From Phaeovulum sp. (GTDB taxonomy: Bacteria; Pseudomonadota; Alphaproteobacteria; Rhodobacterales; Rhodobacteraceae), in NCBI RefSeq assembly GCF_030684035.1, contig NZ_JAUXPI010000021.1, forward strand, positions 1 through 44,313: DNA of 44,313 nucleotides, given 5' to 3'. Below the pieces are notes generated by a model that ran no database searches, had not been told where the DNA came from, and saw nothing but the letters and a program-made list of their open reading frames with translations. The stretch's first letter is position 1. The number at the start of each line of letters is the position of its first letter. A program made the translations under genes and the position numbers. Below are positions 24,461 to 34,935 of this stretch, in pieces.

Positions 24461-25666
24461 TCAAATCCCCAGTTGCCTGCGCCGCCAGAACACCCAGCCG
24501 ATCGCCCCGACCGAGGCCAGCGACGAGGCGAACATCAGCAAGACCAGCGGTAGCGCGCCGCTTTCGGGGCTCAGCAGCGCCCCCGAGAGGGCCGCAAGCC
24601 CGGCCCCTCCGCCCACCGTCAGCGTTGCCCCGAGCCCCGAGGCGGTACCCGCCAGTTCGGGGCGCACCGACATCATGCCGGCATTGGCCGAGGGCAGCGC
24701 CAGGCCATTGCCAAGCCCGGTGACCCCGACCATTGCAAAGAACATCAGCGGATGCGCCACACCGGCAAGATTTGCCACCACCGCCACAACCAGCGCCAAT
24801 GTCGCGGTGAGCGTGCCCGCCAGCACCATCCGGTCAATGCCGACACGGCTGGCAAAGCGCCCGGATATGAAGTTGCCGATTGCATATCCCATTGCGGGCA
24901 AAGCGAAATAATAGCCAAGCTGGGAGGGGCTCAGATGATAGACCGTGGTCCCGACAAAGGGCGCGCCGCCAAGATAGGCAAAGAAAAGCCCCGAGGCGAA
25001 GGCGGCAGACAGCGAATAGCCCCAGAACCGCTGTGATTGCAGCAGCGCCGGGTAGCTTTGCAGTTGTGCTGCAAAACCCACACCGCCCGCCCGCGTCGTC
25101 TCGCCCAGATCGGCCCAGACCAGCGCCGTAACCAGTAGCCCCAGCGCCGCCAGCAGGGTGAAATTGGCGCGCCAGCCAAAGGCTTCATCCAGCGCGCCGC
25201 CGATCACCGGGCCGATCATCGGCACCAGCGACATGCCCATGGTGACATAGCCGATCATCGAGGCTGCCTCATCAGCGGGCACCATGTCACGCACCACGGC
25301 ACGGCTGATGACGAAATTGGTGGCAACGACCGCTTGCACCAGCCGGAACGCCATGAAAACCTCGGCCGTGGGTGCCGCGAGCGTGCCAAGCGTGGCGAGC
25401 AGGAACAGCCCCAGCACCGCCAGCGCAACCTTGCGGCGGCCGAAGCGGTCAGAGATCGGGCCGACCAGCAGTTGCAGCAGTGCCGACACCGCCAGATAGG
25501 CCGAAACCGAAAGCTGCATGAAGCTGTATTCAACGCCGAAATAGTCCGCCATGCCTGGCAGCGACGGCAGGAAGATGTTGAGCGACAGCGCCGCCAGCCC
25601 CGCCATCAGAACCAGCGTGATGATGTGGGGCGGGGCGGAGCGATTCAGAAACTGGCGCATCTGCAT
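24461..25666 (-). CDS. Bcr/CflA-type multidrug efflux MFS transporter
   Basis: A 401-residue inner-membrane protein with twelve predicted spans. MFS signatures include GPISDRFGRRKVAL in the first cytoplasmic loop and RAVVRDMVPADEAASMIGY, typical of the Bcr/CflA drug-efflux group, with GPVIGGALDEAFGWRANF after span five. It probably exports antibiotics or other small toxic compounds by proton antiport. It precedes pccR on the same strand with a 50-bp gap holding the TTTGCAAA boxes, so pccR likely has its own promoter. ATG 25666 is the first start; 25660 is possible. Confidence 0.88.
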   Translation of the reverse strand: MQMRQFLNRSAPPHIITLVLMAGLAALSLNIFLPSLPGMADYFGVEYSFMQLSVSAYLAVSALLQLLVGPISDRFGRRKVALAVLGLFLLATLGTLAAPTAEVFMAFRLVQAVVATNFVISRAVVRDMVPADEAASMIGYVTMGMSLVPMIGPVIGGALDEAFGWRANFTLLAALGLLVTALVWADLGETTRAGGVGFAAQLQSYPALLQSQRFWGYSLSAAFASGLFFAYLGGAPFVGTTVYHLSPSQLGYYFALPAMGYAIGNFISGRFASRVGIDRMVLAGTLTATLALVVAVVANLAGVAHPLMFFAMVGVTGLGNGLALPSANAGMMSVRPELAGTASGLGATLTVGGGAGLAALSGALLSPESGALPLVLLMFASSLASVGAIGWVFWRRRQLGI

Positions 25667-25707
25667 TGGCTAGGGGCCGCGCGCGGATTTGTCCACGCCC
25701 CTTGCGC

Positions 25708-26058
25708 TCAACTCCATTTGTGAAAGATGAACCAGGCCCCGGCGGCGATCAGCGCAAAGCCGATGCCATGTTGCCAGGTGATCGGCTCTTTCAGGTATGC
25801 CCAGGAAAATATCGCGAATACCGAAAGGGTAATAACCTCCTGAATGGTCTTGAGCTGGGCCGCGCTGAAAACCCCGTGGCCAATGCGGTTGGCGGGCACC
25901 TGCAACGTATATTCAAAGAACGCGATGCCCCAGGAGAACAGGATCACCACAAGCAGCGGCGCGGCCTTGAACTTCAGATGCCCATACCAGGCGAAGGTCA
26001 TGAACACATTCGAGGCCAACAAGAGGCCAATGGTCAGCACGGGAACGGGCAAGCTCAT
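25708..26058 (-). CDS. DUF486 (DMT-superfamily) small membrane protein
   Basis: A 116-residue membrane protein with four hydrophobic segments, matching the DUF486 family by FAWYGHLKF, SWGIAFFEYTLQVPANRIGH, LKTIQEVITLSVFAIFSWAYLKEP and a WQHGIGFALIAAGAWFIFHKW end. Function is unknown; the family resembles half-size drug/metabolite transporters. It is divergent from pccB across 168 bp that carry PccR-like boxes, so it could share this control. It sits 41 bp upstream of the MFS gene on the same strand. Confidence 0.87.
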   Translation of the reverse strand: MSLPVPVLTIGLLLASNVFMTFAWYGHLKFKAAPLLVVILFSWGIAFFEYTLQVPANRIGHGVFSAAQLKTIQEVITLSVFAIFSWAYLKEPITWQHGIGFALIAAGAWFIFHKWS

Positions 26059-26111
26059 GGCACCTCCAGCTATCCGCGCAAGCTAGCGCGGGCGCGGCGC
26101 GGCGGGAAGGC

Positions 26112-26161
26112 TTTGCAAAGTTGCAATTAGCAGCACTTACTCGGCGAGGACTATGCAAATT
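26112..26161. promoter_or_regulatory. TTTGCAAA-type boxes before pccB (predicted PccR sites)
   Basis: A perfect TTTGCAAA (26112-26119) followed at 1-bp distance by the six-base core TTGCAA (26121-26126), plus an imperfect TATGCAAA (26152-26159) whose centre is 40 bp from the first. All lie 68-115 bp upstream of the pccB start in the divergent DUF486/pccB region. Spacing differs from the pccR site and from the X4 spacing I recall for R. sphaeroides. Confidence 0.65.
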
Positions 26162-26226
26162 TTCTCAATTCCGCTTGTCCGCTTGCGCCAAACCGCTAGG
26201 GTGCCGCAAACTCGGGAGGCATCGCC

Positions 26227-27759
26227 ATGAAAGACATCCTGCAGCAGCTTGAGGACCGCCGCGACGAAGCCCGCCTTGGCGGCGGCCAGCGCCGCATCGA
26301 CGCGCAGCATGCCAAGGGCAAGCTGACCGCGCGCGAGCGGGTAGAACTTCTGCTTGACGAGGGCAGCTTTGAAGAATTCGACATGTTCATGGCGCATCGC
26401 TGCACCGAATTCGGCATGCAGGCCGACCGCCCGGCGGGCGATGGCGTGGTCACCGGCTGGGGCACGGTCAACGGCCGCATGGTCTATGTGTTCAGCCAGG
26501 ATTTCACCGTGTTCGGCGGCTCGCTTTCCGAAACCCATGCGCAAAAGATCTGCAAGATCATGGATATGGCGGTGCAAAACGGTGCCCCGGTGATCGGCAT
26601 CAACGACAGCGGCGGCGCGCGGATTCAGGAAGGCGTGGCCAGTCTTGCAGGCTACGCCGAAGTGTTTCAGCGCAATATCATGGCAAGCGGAGTGGTGCCG
26701 CAGATTTCCCTCATCATGGGGCCTTGCGCGGGCGGGGCCGTTTACAGCCCGGCGATGACAGATTTCATCTTCATGGTCAAAGACACCTCCTACATGTTCG
26801 TGACCGGCCCCGATGTGGTGAAAACCGTGACCAACGAGATTGTCACGGCGGAAGAGCTGGGCGGCGCGGGCACGCACACGAAAAAATCCTCGGTCGCCGA
26901 TGGTGCCTATGAAAACGATGTCGAGGCGCTGGCCGAAACCCGCCGGCTGATCGACTTTCTGCCGCTTTCCAACCGCGACCGCGCCCCGGTGCGCCCGTTC
27001 TTCGACGATGTGGCGCGGCTTGAGGAAAGCCTCGATACGCTCATTCCCGATAACCCGAACCAGCCCTATGACATGAAGGAACTGATCGGCAAGATCGCCG
27101 ACGAGGGCGATTTTTTCGAGATTCAAAAGAATTTCGCCGCCAACATCATCACCGGTTTCATCCGTATCGAGGGCCAGACCGTGGGCGTGGTGGCGAACCA
27201 GCCGATGGTGCTGGCGGGCTGCCTGGATATTGACAGCTCGCGCAAGGCGGCGCGCTTTGTGCGCTTTTGCGACGCCTTCGAAATCCCGATCCTGACCCTT
27301 GTCGATGTGCCGGGCTTCCTGCCGGGCACCGGGCAGGAATACGGCGGCGTCATCAAGCACGGCGCGAAGCTGCTGTTTGCCTTTGGCGAGGCGACCGTGC
27401 CGAAGGTCACGGTCATCACCCGCAAGGCCTATGGCGGTGCCTATGACGTGATGAGCTCGAAGCACTTGCGCGGCGATTTCAACTACGCCTGGCCAACCGC
27501 CGAGATTGCGGTGATGGGGGCCAAGGGCGCGGTCGAGATTCTTTACCGCAGCGAGTTGGCCGACCGCGAAAAGATCGCCAGCCGCACCGCAGATTATGAA
27601 GACCGTTTTGCCAACCCCTTCGTGGCGGCGGAAAAGGGCTTTATCGACGAGGTGATCCAACCGCGTTCGACCCGCAAGCGGGTGGCACGGGCATTTGCCA
27701 GCCTGCGCAGCAAGAAACAGACCAACCCATGGAAAAAACACGACAATATTCCGCTCTAG
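26227..27759 (+). CDS. pccB: Propionyl-CoA carboxylase, carboxyltransferase (beta) subunit
   Basis: A 510-residue cytoplasmic carboxyltransferase that moves CO2 from biotin on PccA to propionyl-CoA, forming (S)-methylmalonyl-CoA. Crotonase-type halves are visible: [20 protein letters not shown] with [13 protein letters not shown] in the N-terminal half, and [19 protein letters not shown] with [13 protein letters not shown] in the C-terminal half. The closing KKHDNIPL is typical of PccB. ATG 26227 follows GGGAGGC. Needed for propionate, odd-chain and ethylmalonyl-CoA-pathway metabolism. Probably induced through the TTTGCAAA boxes upstream. Confidence 0.95.
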   Translation: MKDILQQLEDRRDEARLGGGQRRIDAQHAKGKLTARERVELLLDEGSFEEFDMFMAHRCTEFGMQADRPAGDGVVTGWGTVNGRMVYVFSQDFTVFGGSLSETHAQKICKIMDMAVQNGAPVIGINDSGGARIQEGVASLAGYAEVFQRNIMASGVVPQISLIMGPCAGGAVYSPAMTDFIFMVKDTSYMFVTGPDVVKTVTNEIVTAEELGGAGTHTKKSSVADGAYENDVEALAETRRLIDFLPLSNRDRAPVRPFFDDVARLEESLDTLIPDNPNQPYDMKELIGKIADEGDFFEIQKNFAANIITGFIRIEGQTVGVVANQPMVLAGCLDIDSSRKAARFVRFCDAFEIPILTLVDVPGFLPGTGQEYGGVIKHGAKLLFAFGEATVPKVTVITRKAYGGAYDVMSSKHLRGDFNYAWPTAEIAVMGAKGAVEILYRSELADREKIASRTADYEDRFANPFVAAEKGFIDEVIQPRSTRKRVARAFASLRSKKQTNPWKKHDNIPL

Positions 27760-27770
27760 AGGGTGGGCAA

Positions 27771-28544
27771 ATGGACATGAGCATGCAGACAGGCAGTGAT
27801 CTTGCTGAAATCGGCGGCGCGAAACCGCATTCGGAGCTTCAATTTGCGGCATTCGGGCAGAGCGATCTGGTCAATCTGATCCTGCAAAGGTCGGAGGTGC
27901 TTGGCGATCTGCCGCGCATGGGGCAGGTGATCCGGGCCTGGAACGAAGGCGACAGCGCACCGATTCTGGCGCAGGCCGAACGGCTGGGGGCCGAGATTGC
28001 GCGGCGCGCTGCCGGGGTGATCCATGCCGAGTATCTTCTGCTGAAGCCGGTTCTGGCCGCGCTGAAGCTGCACCGCATCGCCGATATCGGTTGCGGCTAC
28101 GCCATGTTCGACCTTTTTGCTGCGCGCGATCTTGGCGCGCATCTGCTCTTGATCGACATCGAAAGCAACGAGCGGCGGCATTTCGGTTTTGCCGAGGCGG
28201 GGGCCGCCTATTCGTCGCTGGCGGTCGCGCGCGCGTTTCTGGAACAGAACGGCGTGCATGCCGCGACCATGGCCACGTTGAACCCGACCAGCATGGACCC
28301 GGTTTCCGCCGGGCCGGTTGACCTCGCGGTGAGCTTCCTTTCCTGCGGGTTTCATTACCCGGTCGAAACCTATCTGGAGTATTTCGACCGTGGCGTGACC
28401 CGTGACGGGGCGGTGATCCTTGATCTTCGCGCCACCACCGCCGAGGCGCAGATACGCGCGCTGGCACCGCTTGGCGCGATCAGCGATCTGCCGTCGCCGC
28501 CCAAGGCGCGGCGGGTGCTCCTTCGCAAAGGTGCGCCCGCATGA
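27771..28544 (+). CDS. Uncharacterised protein with a SAM-methyltransferase-like fold
   Basis: A 257-residue soluble protein. The only clear motif is IADIGCGYAMFDLFAARDLG (about residues 101-120), the glycine loop of class I SAM-dependent methyltransferases, followed by LLLIDIESNERRHFGF as the acidic second strand. The rest, including LAVSFLSCGFHYPVETYLEYF, resembles methyltransferases weakly. The substrate is unknown. It starts 11 bp after pccB, with GAGGGTGGGC before ATG 27771, so it is probably co-transcribed with pccB. An upstream in-frame start at 27729 would overlap pccB. Confidence 0.65.
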   Translation: MDMSMQTGSDLAEIGGAKPHSELQFAAFGQSDLVNLILQRSEVLGDLPRMGQVIRAWNEGDSAPILAQAERLGAEIARRAAGVIHAEYLLLKPVLAALKLHRIADIGCGYAMFDLFAARDLGAHLLLIDIESNERRHFGFAEAGAAYSSLAVARAFLEQNGVHAATMATLNPTSMDPVSAGPVDLAVSFLSCGFHYPVETYLEYFDRGVTRDGAVILDLRATTAEAQIRALAPLGAISDLPSPPKARRVLLRKGAPA

Positions 28545-28562
28545 CTTCACTTGTCAGTTCAA

Positions 28563-28591
28563 TTGCCGCGCGGGGGAAAACCGCGTATGGT
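28563..28591 (+). promoter_or_regulatory. Candidate promoter of the small lipoprotein gene
   Basis: TTGCCG (28563-28568), 17-bp spacer and TATGGT (28586-28591), 35 bp before the ATG at 28627. The match to sigma-70 consensus is good, suggesting the lipoprotein is transcribed separately from pccB. Confidence 0.5.
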
Positions 28592-28626
28592 TCTCGTGCA
28601 ATACACCCGATTGCAATGAGGTTCCC

Positions 28627-28974
28627 ATGCGCATTTCCGAAATTGCCACGCTTACCGCATCGCTCGCCCTGCTGCTTGGTGCCTGCGCCAAGCCGGTGGT
28701 TCGCCCGATCCTGCCCGAGCCGGTTTACAACAAATACGGCGATGTTTCCGAGGCGGCCTGCCGCCCGCAAAGCCAGCCCTATTCGCGCTACTATCCGCAG
28801 CGGCTGCGCACCTGCGAGGAATACTGCCTTGAGGGCGAGCGGCCGAATTATTCGACCCTCACCCATGTCACCACGGTTCCGGTCTGCGTGCCGATCCGCG
28901 ATGACAAGCCCGACGATCCGGGCAGGCAGCCGAACTACCCGACTTTCGGAAACAACCTCACGCATCTGGGGTGA
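28627..28974 (+). CDS. Small lipoprotein of unknown function
   Basis: A 115-residue protein with a lipoprotein signal: MRISEIATLTASLALLLGAC places the lipidated cysteine at residue 20. The mature part is rich in Tyr, Pro and Arg and has four more cysteines (AACRPQ, RTCEEYCLEGE, VCVPIRDD), suggesting disulphides in the periplasm. No family recognised. ATG 28627 has GAGG upstream. It lies between the pccB-linked gene and pccA. Its length and clean signal make it a real gene despite lacking homologues I can name. Confidence 0.75.
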   Translation: MRISEIATLTASLALLLGACAKPVVRPILPEPVYNKYGDVSEAACRPQSQPYSRYYPQRLRTCEEYCLEGERPNYSTLTHVTTVPVCVPIRDDKPDDPGRQPNYPTFGNNLTHLG

Positions 28975-29034
28975 TCTGAGGCTTCTTGCGCCGGGTGATT
29001 GCCGCCCGGTGCCACAACCTCCGGGGGCCGCGCC

Positions 29035-29430
29035 ATGCTGAAGCATCGCGGCTTTCCCGGTCGTCTGCCCGGAACGGATTTTCAGTTCGTCATCCGCCGC
29101 GCGGTGCATGGGCGCGGCGTGACCAGAATTGTCGCGCGCGAACGCTACCGCGACCGCGCGCCCGCCGACCGGCGCGCCGATGCCGGGTTTCTGGCGGCGC
29201 TCTGGGATCATTTCGGCGAAGCCGCGTTCGAGCGCGGCAATCTCGATGCCGGTCGCATCTCGTGGCTTTTTGGCCGCGAGGTGGTGCCCGCCGAAGACCC
29301 GTTCGACCCCGAAAGCTATGAGGCGCTGCTGCGCATCGATCTGCGCCGCGCGCGTGCCGCGTTTCCCGAGGTTTTCGCCGCTGGTAGGGTACCGCTGCAA
29401 AGCGACGACGAGGACGAGCCATGGGCGTGA
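29035..29430 (+). CDS. Hypothetical protein, 131 residues
   Basis: An Arg/Asp/Glu-rich soluble protein beginning MLKHRGFPGRLPGTDFQFVI. Contains ARERYRDRAPADRRADAGFL, ALWDHFGEAAFERGNLDAG and a C-terminal acidic tail SDDEDEPWA. No known family, membrane segment or signal. The codon pattern has the strong third-position G/C of the neighbours, which supports coding. ATG 29035 is preceded by a G-run; an in-frame start at 28999 is possible. It is 60 bp after the lipoprotein gene and followed about 190 bp later by a terminator. Confidence 0.6.
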   Translation: MLKHRGFPGRLPGTDFQFVIRRAVHGRGVTRIVARERYRDRAPADRRADAGFLAALWDHFGEAAFERGNLDAGRISWLFGREVVPAEDPFDPESYEALLRIDLRRARAAFPEVFAAGRVPLQSDDEDEPWA

Positions 29431-29616
29431 TCTTGCCGCTCAAGCTGCGGTTCTGGCAGCATTTCGCCGAGCAGGTGCCGGTCACGAAATCGGGCTTTGC
29501 CAAGCCGGGCAAGGCGCGGCAAGCTGGTCTTGCGGGGGGAGCCGCCAGCACGGCGCACCCCGGACTGAAGCTGATACCTATCCATCCCTCTACCCCAACC
29601 CCAACCCTCTGTTTCT

Positions 29617-29646
29617 TGCCTGGCCCCCCGCGGGCCAGGCATTTTT
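29617..29646 (+). terminator. Intrinsic terminator in the pccB-pccA interval
   Basis: TGCCTGGCC (29617-29625)/GGCCAGGCA (29633-29641), a perfect 9-bp stem with a 7-nt loop, then TTTTT. It closes the transcript coming from pccB and the small genes. The rest of the 337-bp gap 29431-29767 holds a ~190-nt 3' leader before this hairpin and about 120 bp upstream of the next lipoprotein, with no gene I can support. Confidence 0.85.
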
Positions 29647-29767
29647 CCGGGAAGGGCAGGGTTTCGCGGTTGCCGATCACAGGGAACCAATCGGGCGGCA
29701 AGGTGTTCTCATTGTGTGCTGGCGGGTCAACCAACGCCGCTGGGGCGGAACAAGGAGCAATTCGATC

Positions 29768-29986
29768 ATGGGTATTTTCAAATTTGTCGCGGCGGCCACG
29801 CTGGTCGTATCCCTCGCAGGCTGCGACTATCTCAACAATGACACCGAGCGCGGGCTTGCGGGTGCCGCAACCGGCGCTGTCGTTGCCGGTGCGCTGGGCG
29901 GCAGCGCGCTTACCGGCGCGATTATCGGCGGCGCTGCGGGCGTGTTCTGCGACGATCTCAGAGTTGCGGGCTGCATCAACCGCTGA
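29768..29986 (+). CDS. Small glycine-zipper lipoprotein
   Basis: A 72-residue protein: signal MGIFKFVAAATLVVSLAGC with a lipobox cysteine at residue 19, then DYLNNDTERGLAGAATGAVVAGALGGSALTGAIIGG, a glycine-zipper segment able to insert in or span a membrane, and a short tail with two cysteines. Small outer-membrane glycine-zipper lipoproteins are widespread in Rhodobacteraceae; the role is unknown. AAGGAG lies about 10 nt before ATG 29768. It sits between two terminators, so it is a monocistronic gene. Confidence 0.75.
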   Translation: MGIFKFVAAATLVVSLAGCDYLNNDTERGLAGAATGAVVAGALGGSALTGAIIGGAAGVFCDDLRVAGCINR

Positions 29987-30029
29987 CGCATCCGCGCGGC
30001 CAAGCGCCGCGGCCTGTCATATCGTCTCG

Positions 30030-30060
30030 CCACCTGGGCCCCGGGCCCCGGTGGTTTTTT
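30030..30060 (+). terminator. Intrinsic terminator after the glycine-zipper lipoprotein
   Basis: GCCACC-T-GGGCCC ... GGGCCC-C-GGTGG with a short CG loop, followed by six T. It isolates pccA (starting 30124) from upstream transcripts. Confidence 0.8.
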
Positions 30061-30123
30061 GCATTGCAACACCAACACCGGAACGGGCGGGCGGCCCGCA
30101 AATCCGGGCAAAGGGGCCTTTAC

Positions 30124-32127
30124 ATGTTCAAGAAGATCCTGATCGCCAATCGCGGCGAAATTGCCTGTCGGGTGATCAAATCGGCGCGCAAGATGGGCAT
30201 TGCCACGGTGGCGGTCTATTCCGATGCCGACCGCAATGCGCTGCATGTGAAGATGGCCGACGAGGCGGTGCATATCGGCCCGGCCCCGGCCAACCAATCC
30301 TATATCGTGATCGACCGGATCATGGAGGCGGTGCGCCAGACAGGTGCCGAGGCGGTGCACCCCGGTTACGGATTTCTTAGCGAAAACCGCAAGTTCGCGG
30401 CGGCGCTCGAGGCGGAGGGTGTGGTGTTCATCGGCCCGCCCTCGGGCGCGATCGAGGCGATGGGCGACAAGATCACCTCGAAAAAGATCGCCCAGGAGGC
30501 GGGCGTTTCGACCGTGCCGGGCTACATGGGCATCATTGAAGACGCCGAAGATGCGGTGAAGATTTCGCAGCAGGTCGGCTACCCGGTGATGATCAAGGCA
30601 TCGGCGGGCGGCGGCGGCAAGGGCATGCGCATTGCCTGGAACGATGCCGAGGCGCGCGAGGGGTTCCAGTCGTCGAAGAACGAGGCGGCGGCAAGTTTTG
30701 GCGATGACCGCATCTTCATCGAGAAATTCGTGACCCAGCCCCGCCACATCGAAATTCAGGTGCTGGCCGACACGCATGGCAACACGGTCTATCTGCACGA
30801 GCGCGAATGCTCGATCCAGCGGCGAAACCAGAAGGTCATCGAGGAAGCCCCGAGCCCGTTCCTCGATGCCGAAACCCGGCGTGCGATGGGTGAGCAGGCC
30901 TGCGCGCTCGCCCGCGCGGTCGGCTACGCATCGGCGGGCACGGTTGAATTCATCGTCGATGGCGCGCGCAATTTCTACTTTCTCGAAATGAACACCCGGT
31001 TGCAGGTGGAACATCCGGTAACCGAGCTCATCACCGGCATCGACATTGTCGAGCAGATGATCCGCGTTGCGGCGGGCAAGCCGTTGCCGTTCAAGCAGTT
31101 GGACCTGAAGATCAACGGCTGGGCGATGGAAAGCCGGCTATATGCCGAAGACCCCTACCGCGGCTTTCTGCCCTCGATTGGCCGCCTCACCCGCTACCGC
31201 CCGCCGGTTGAGGGCGAGACCATCGGCGGCGGCATCGTGCGCAACGATACCGGCGTTTACGAGGGCGGCGAAATCAGCATGTATTACGACCCGATGATTG
31301 CCAAGCTGTGCACCTGGGCACCAACGCGCGATGCGGCGATCGAGGAAATGCGGCTGGCGCTTGACACGTTCGAGGTTGAAGGCATTGGCCACAACTTGCC
31401 CTTTGTCGGGGCGGTGATGGACCATCCGCGCTTCGTTTCGGGCGATATCTCGACCGCCTTCATCGCCGAGGAATACCCTGACGGCTTCCTGGGTGCCACG
31501 CTTGTGCCAGTGCTTACGCGCCGCATCGCCGCCGCCACCGCTGCGATGAACCGGGTTGCCGAAATCCGGCGCACCCGGATTTCGGGCACGCTTGGCAACC
31601 ACGAAAGGCTGGTTGGCGATGACTGGGTGGTGACGTTGCAAGGCAGCGAATACACCACCCGTATCGACGCCGACCGCGAAGGCTCGACCGTGGGTTTTGC
31701 CGATGGCGGCGCTTTGCGCGTCACCTCGGACTGGGTGCCGGGGCAACCGCTGGCGCGGCTGATGGTTGATGGCGTGCCGCTGGTGCTGAAGGTCGGCAAG
31801 ATCCCTTCGGGGTTCCGCATCCGCGCCCGCGGTGCCGACCTCAAGGTGCATGTGCGCACCCCGCGGCAGGCGGAACTGGCCAAACTTATGCCCGAAAAGC
31901 TGCCGCCCGACACCTCGCGCTTTCTGCTCTGCCCGATGCCCGGCCTGATCGTGAATATCGCGGTCAACGAGGGGCAGGAGGTGCAGGAGGGTCAGGCACT
32001 TGCCACCGTCGAGGCGATGAAGATGGAAAACATCCTGCGCGCCGAACGCAAGGGCGTGGTGAAGAAGGTCTCCGCCAAGGCCGGGTCAAGCCTCAAGGTC
32101 GATGACATCATCATGGAGTTCGAATGA
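30124..32127 (+). CDS. pccA: Propionyl-CoA carboxylase, biotin carboxylase/BCCP (alpha) subunit
   Basis: A 667-residue enzyme that carboxylates its own biotin using ATP and bicarbonate. The start MFKKILIANRGEIACRVI is typical of biotin carboxylases. The ATP-grasp glycine loop KASAGGGGKGMRIAW is near 157-171; EMNTRLQVEHPVTE is the catalytic segment; a biotin-binding domain ends the chain, with the biotinyl lysine K633 in VEAMKMENIL. The nominal frame begins at 30064, but ATG 30124 has AAGGGG upstream and starts the family sequence. No TTTGCAAA box precedes it; only a degenerate TTGCATTGCAAC at about 30059-30070. It converges with the DUF4174 gene. Confidence 0.95.
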   Translation: MFKKILIANRGEIACRVIKSARKMGIATVAVYSDADRNALHVKMADEAVHIGPAPANQSYIVIDRIMEAVRQTGAEAVHPGYGFLSENRKFAAALEAEGVVFIGPPSGAIEAMGDKITSKKIAQEAGVSTVPGYMGIIEDAEDAVKISQQVGYPVMIKASAGGGGKGMRIAWNDAEAREGFQSSKNEAAASFGDDRIFIEKFVTQPRHIEIQVLADTHGNTVYLHERECSIQRRNQKVIEEAPSPFLDAETRRAMGEQACALARAVGYASAGTVEFIVDGARNFYFLEMNTRLQVEHPVTELITGIDIVEQMIRVAAGKPLPFKQLDLKINGWAMESRLYAEDPYRGFLPSIGRLTRYRPPVEGETIGGGIVRNDTGVYEGGEISMYYDPMIAKLCTWAPTRDAAIEEMRLALDTFEVEGIGHNLPFVGAVMDHPRFVSGDISTAFIAEEYPDGFLGATLVPVLTRRIAAATAAMNRVAEIRRTRISGTLGNHERLVGDDWVVTLQGSEYTTRIDADREGSTVGFADGGALRVTSDWVPGQPLARLMVDGVPLVLKVGKIPSGFRIRARGADLKVHVRTPRQAELAKLMPEKLPPDTSRFLLCPMPGLIVNIAVNEGQEVQEGQALATVEAMKMENILRAERKGVVKKVSAKAGSSLKVDDIIMEFE

Positions 32128-32131
32128 GCCG

Positions 32132-32578
32132 CTACCGCCCCGCAGGCTGCTGCTGCAAGACCTCCTGCCGGCGCAGCGGGAATTTGTCGATGGCACGGGT
32201 GATCTCGCGCAGATCCCAGGGCAGCGGCTTGCGCAATTCCGGCTCGCCGTCCTTGTCGAGCAGCACGAGGCTGAAACCGCGTGGCCGAAGCTTCAGCCGC
32301 CATTCGGTTTTTGCCGCCGGGTCGGTATCGGTTACCACCACCACATCGCGCAGTTCCAGTGCCGCCGGGTCAACGGCCAGCATCTCCATCTGGGTTATGA
32401 AGGCAGGGTCTGCGGCGCTGTCGGCGAAAACAACGATCGGGCGCTTGAGCCACAAAAACTCGGCCAGCGTCACCTCGGCCGCATTCAGGGGCGCGAAGGC
32501 GGGCACGGCAGGGGCTTCCTGCGCGGCAACGGCAAACGGCAGAAATGCCGAGAGAACAAGGATGTATAGTGGTTTCAT
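32132..32578 (-). CDS. DUF4174 domain-containing exported protein
   Basis: A 148-residue protein with signal peptide MKPLYILVLSAFLPFAVAAQ. The mature part has LAEFLWLKRPIVVFADS, then VVVVTDTDPAAKTEWRLKLRPRGFSLVLLDKDGEPELRKPLPWDLREITRAIDKFPLRR, matching the DUF4174 family, which has a thioredoxin-like look but no CxxC. Function unknown; periplasmic. GGAGG precedes ATG 32578. It lies in the opposite direction inside the pccA-mcm interval, stop 4 bp from the pccA stop. Confidence 0.82.
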   Translation of the reverse strand: MKPLYILVLSAFLPFAVAAQEAPAVPAFAPLNAAEVTLAEFLWLKRPIVVFADSAADPAFITQMEMLAVDPAALELRDVVVVTDTDPAAKTEWRLKLRPRGFSLVLLDKDGEPELRKPLPWDLREITRAIDKFPLRRQEVLQQQPAGR

Positions 32579-32632
32579 TGCGCCTCCTGCCGTTTGATAT
32601 AGGGCAGGGCCGCGCGAAACCAAAGGATGAAT

Positions 32633-32649
32633 GCCGGGGCAAACCCGGC
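32633..32649. repeat. Hairpin in the leader of the mutase gene
   Basis: GCCGGG (32633-32638)/CCCGGC (32644-32649) with loop GCAAA, 23 bp before the mcm start. Six GC pairs make a stable stem in the 5' leader. It does not look like a cobalamin riboswitch, which needs a much longer conserved leader. Confidence 0.45.
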
Positions 32650-32672
32650 TTGCGACGAAAAGGGAATGCCCG

Positions 32673-34802
<2,130 letters not shown>

Positions 34803-34876
34803 AGGCGGGGGGCTGTCTGCCCCCCGGGCCGCCCAGTTCCTGGGCAGCCTCCCCCCGAGGATATTTGGCTGAAGCA
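34803..34876. repeat. GC-palindrome intergenic element, copy E (long form)
   Basis: Directly after the mcm stop: hairpin GGGGGGC (34807-34813)/GCCCCCC (34819-34825), a second hairpin GCCCAG (34831-34836)/CTGGGC (34840-34845), a C-run, and the GAGGATATTTGGCTGAAG box (34857-34874). The long form has an insertion of the second hairpin between palindrome and AT box compared with copies B and D. Confidence 0.75.
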
Positions 34877-34935
34877 GTTCGGGGCAAGGCTTGCGCGCGC
34901 CCCGGCTTTGCGCATGATGGCGGCGGAGGTGCGGG

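Noticed and set aside
30055-30072. PccR box before pccA (TTTTTTGCATTGCAAC)
   Set aside because: It is only a degenerate match and overlaps the T-run of the terminator; it is not the TTTGCAAA octamer seen before pccR and pccB.
29421-30380. A 319-codon plus-strand frame overlapping the end of the 131-residue gene
   Set aside because: It runs through two terminators and the glycine-zipper lipoprotein in another frame, has no family resemblance, and its middle part is Thr/Pro-rich random-looking sequence. Only its first ~40 codons could be a small coupled peptide, with no further evidence.
32579-32672. Cobalamin riboswitch before the B12-dependent mutase
   Set aside because: The leader is under 100 nt and holds only a simple 6-bp hairpin; no conserved B12-box-like segment was seen.
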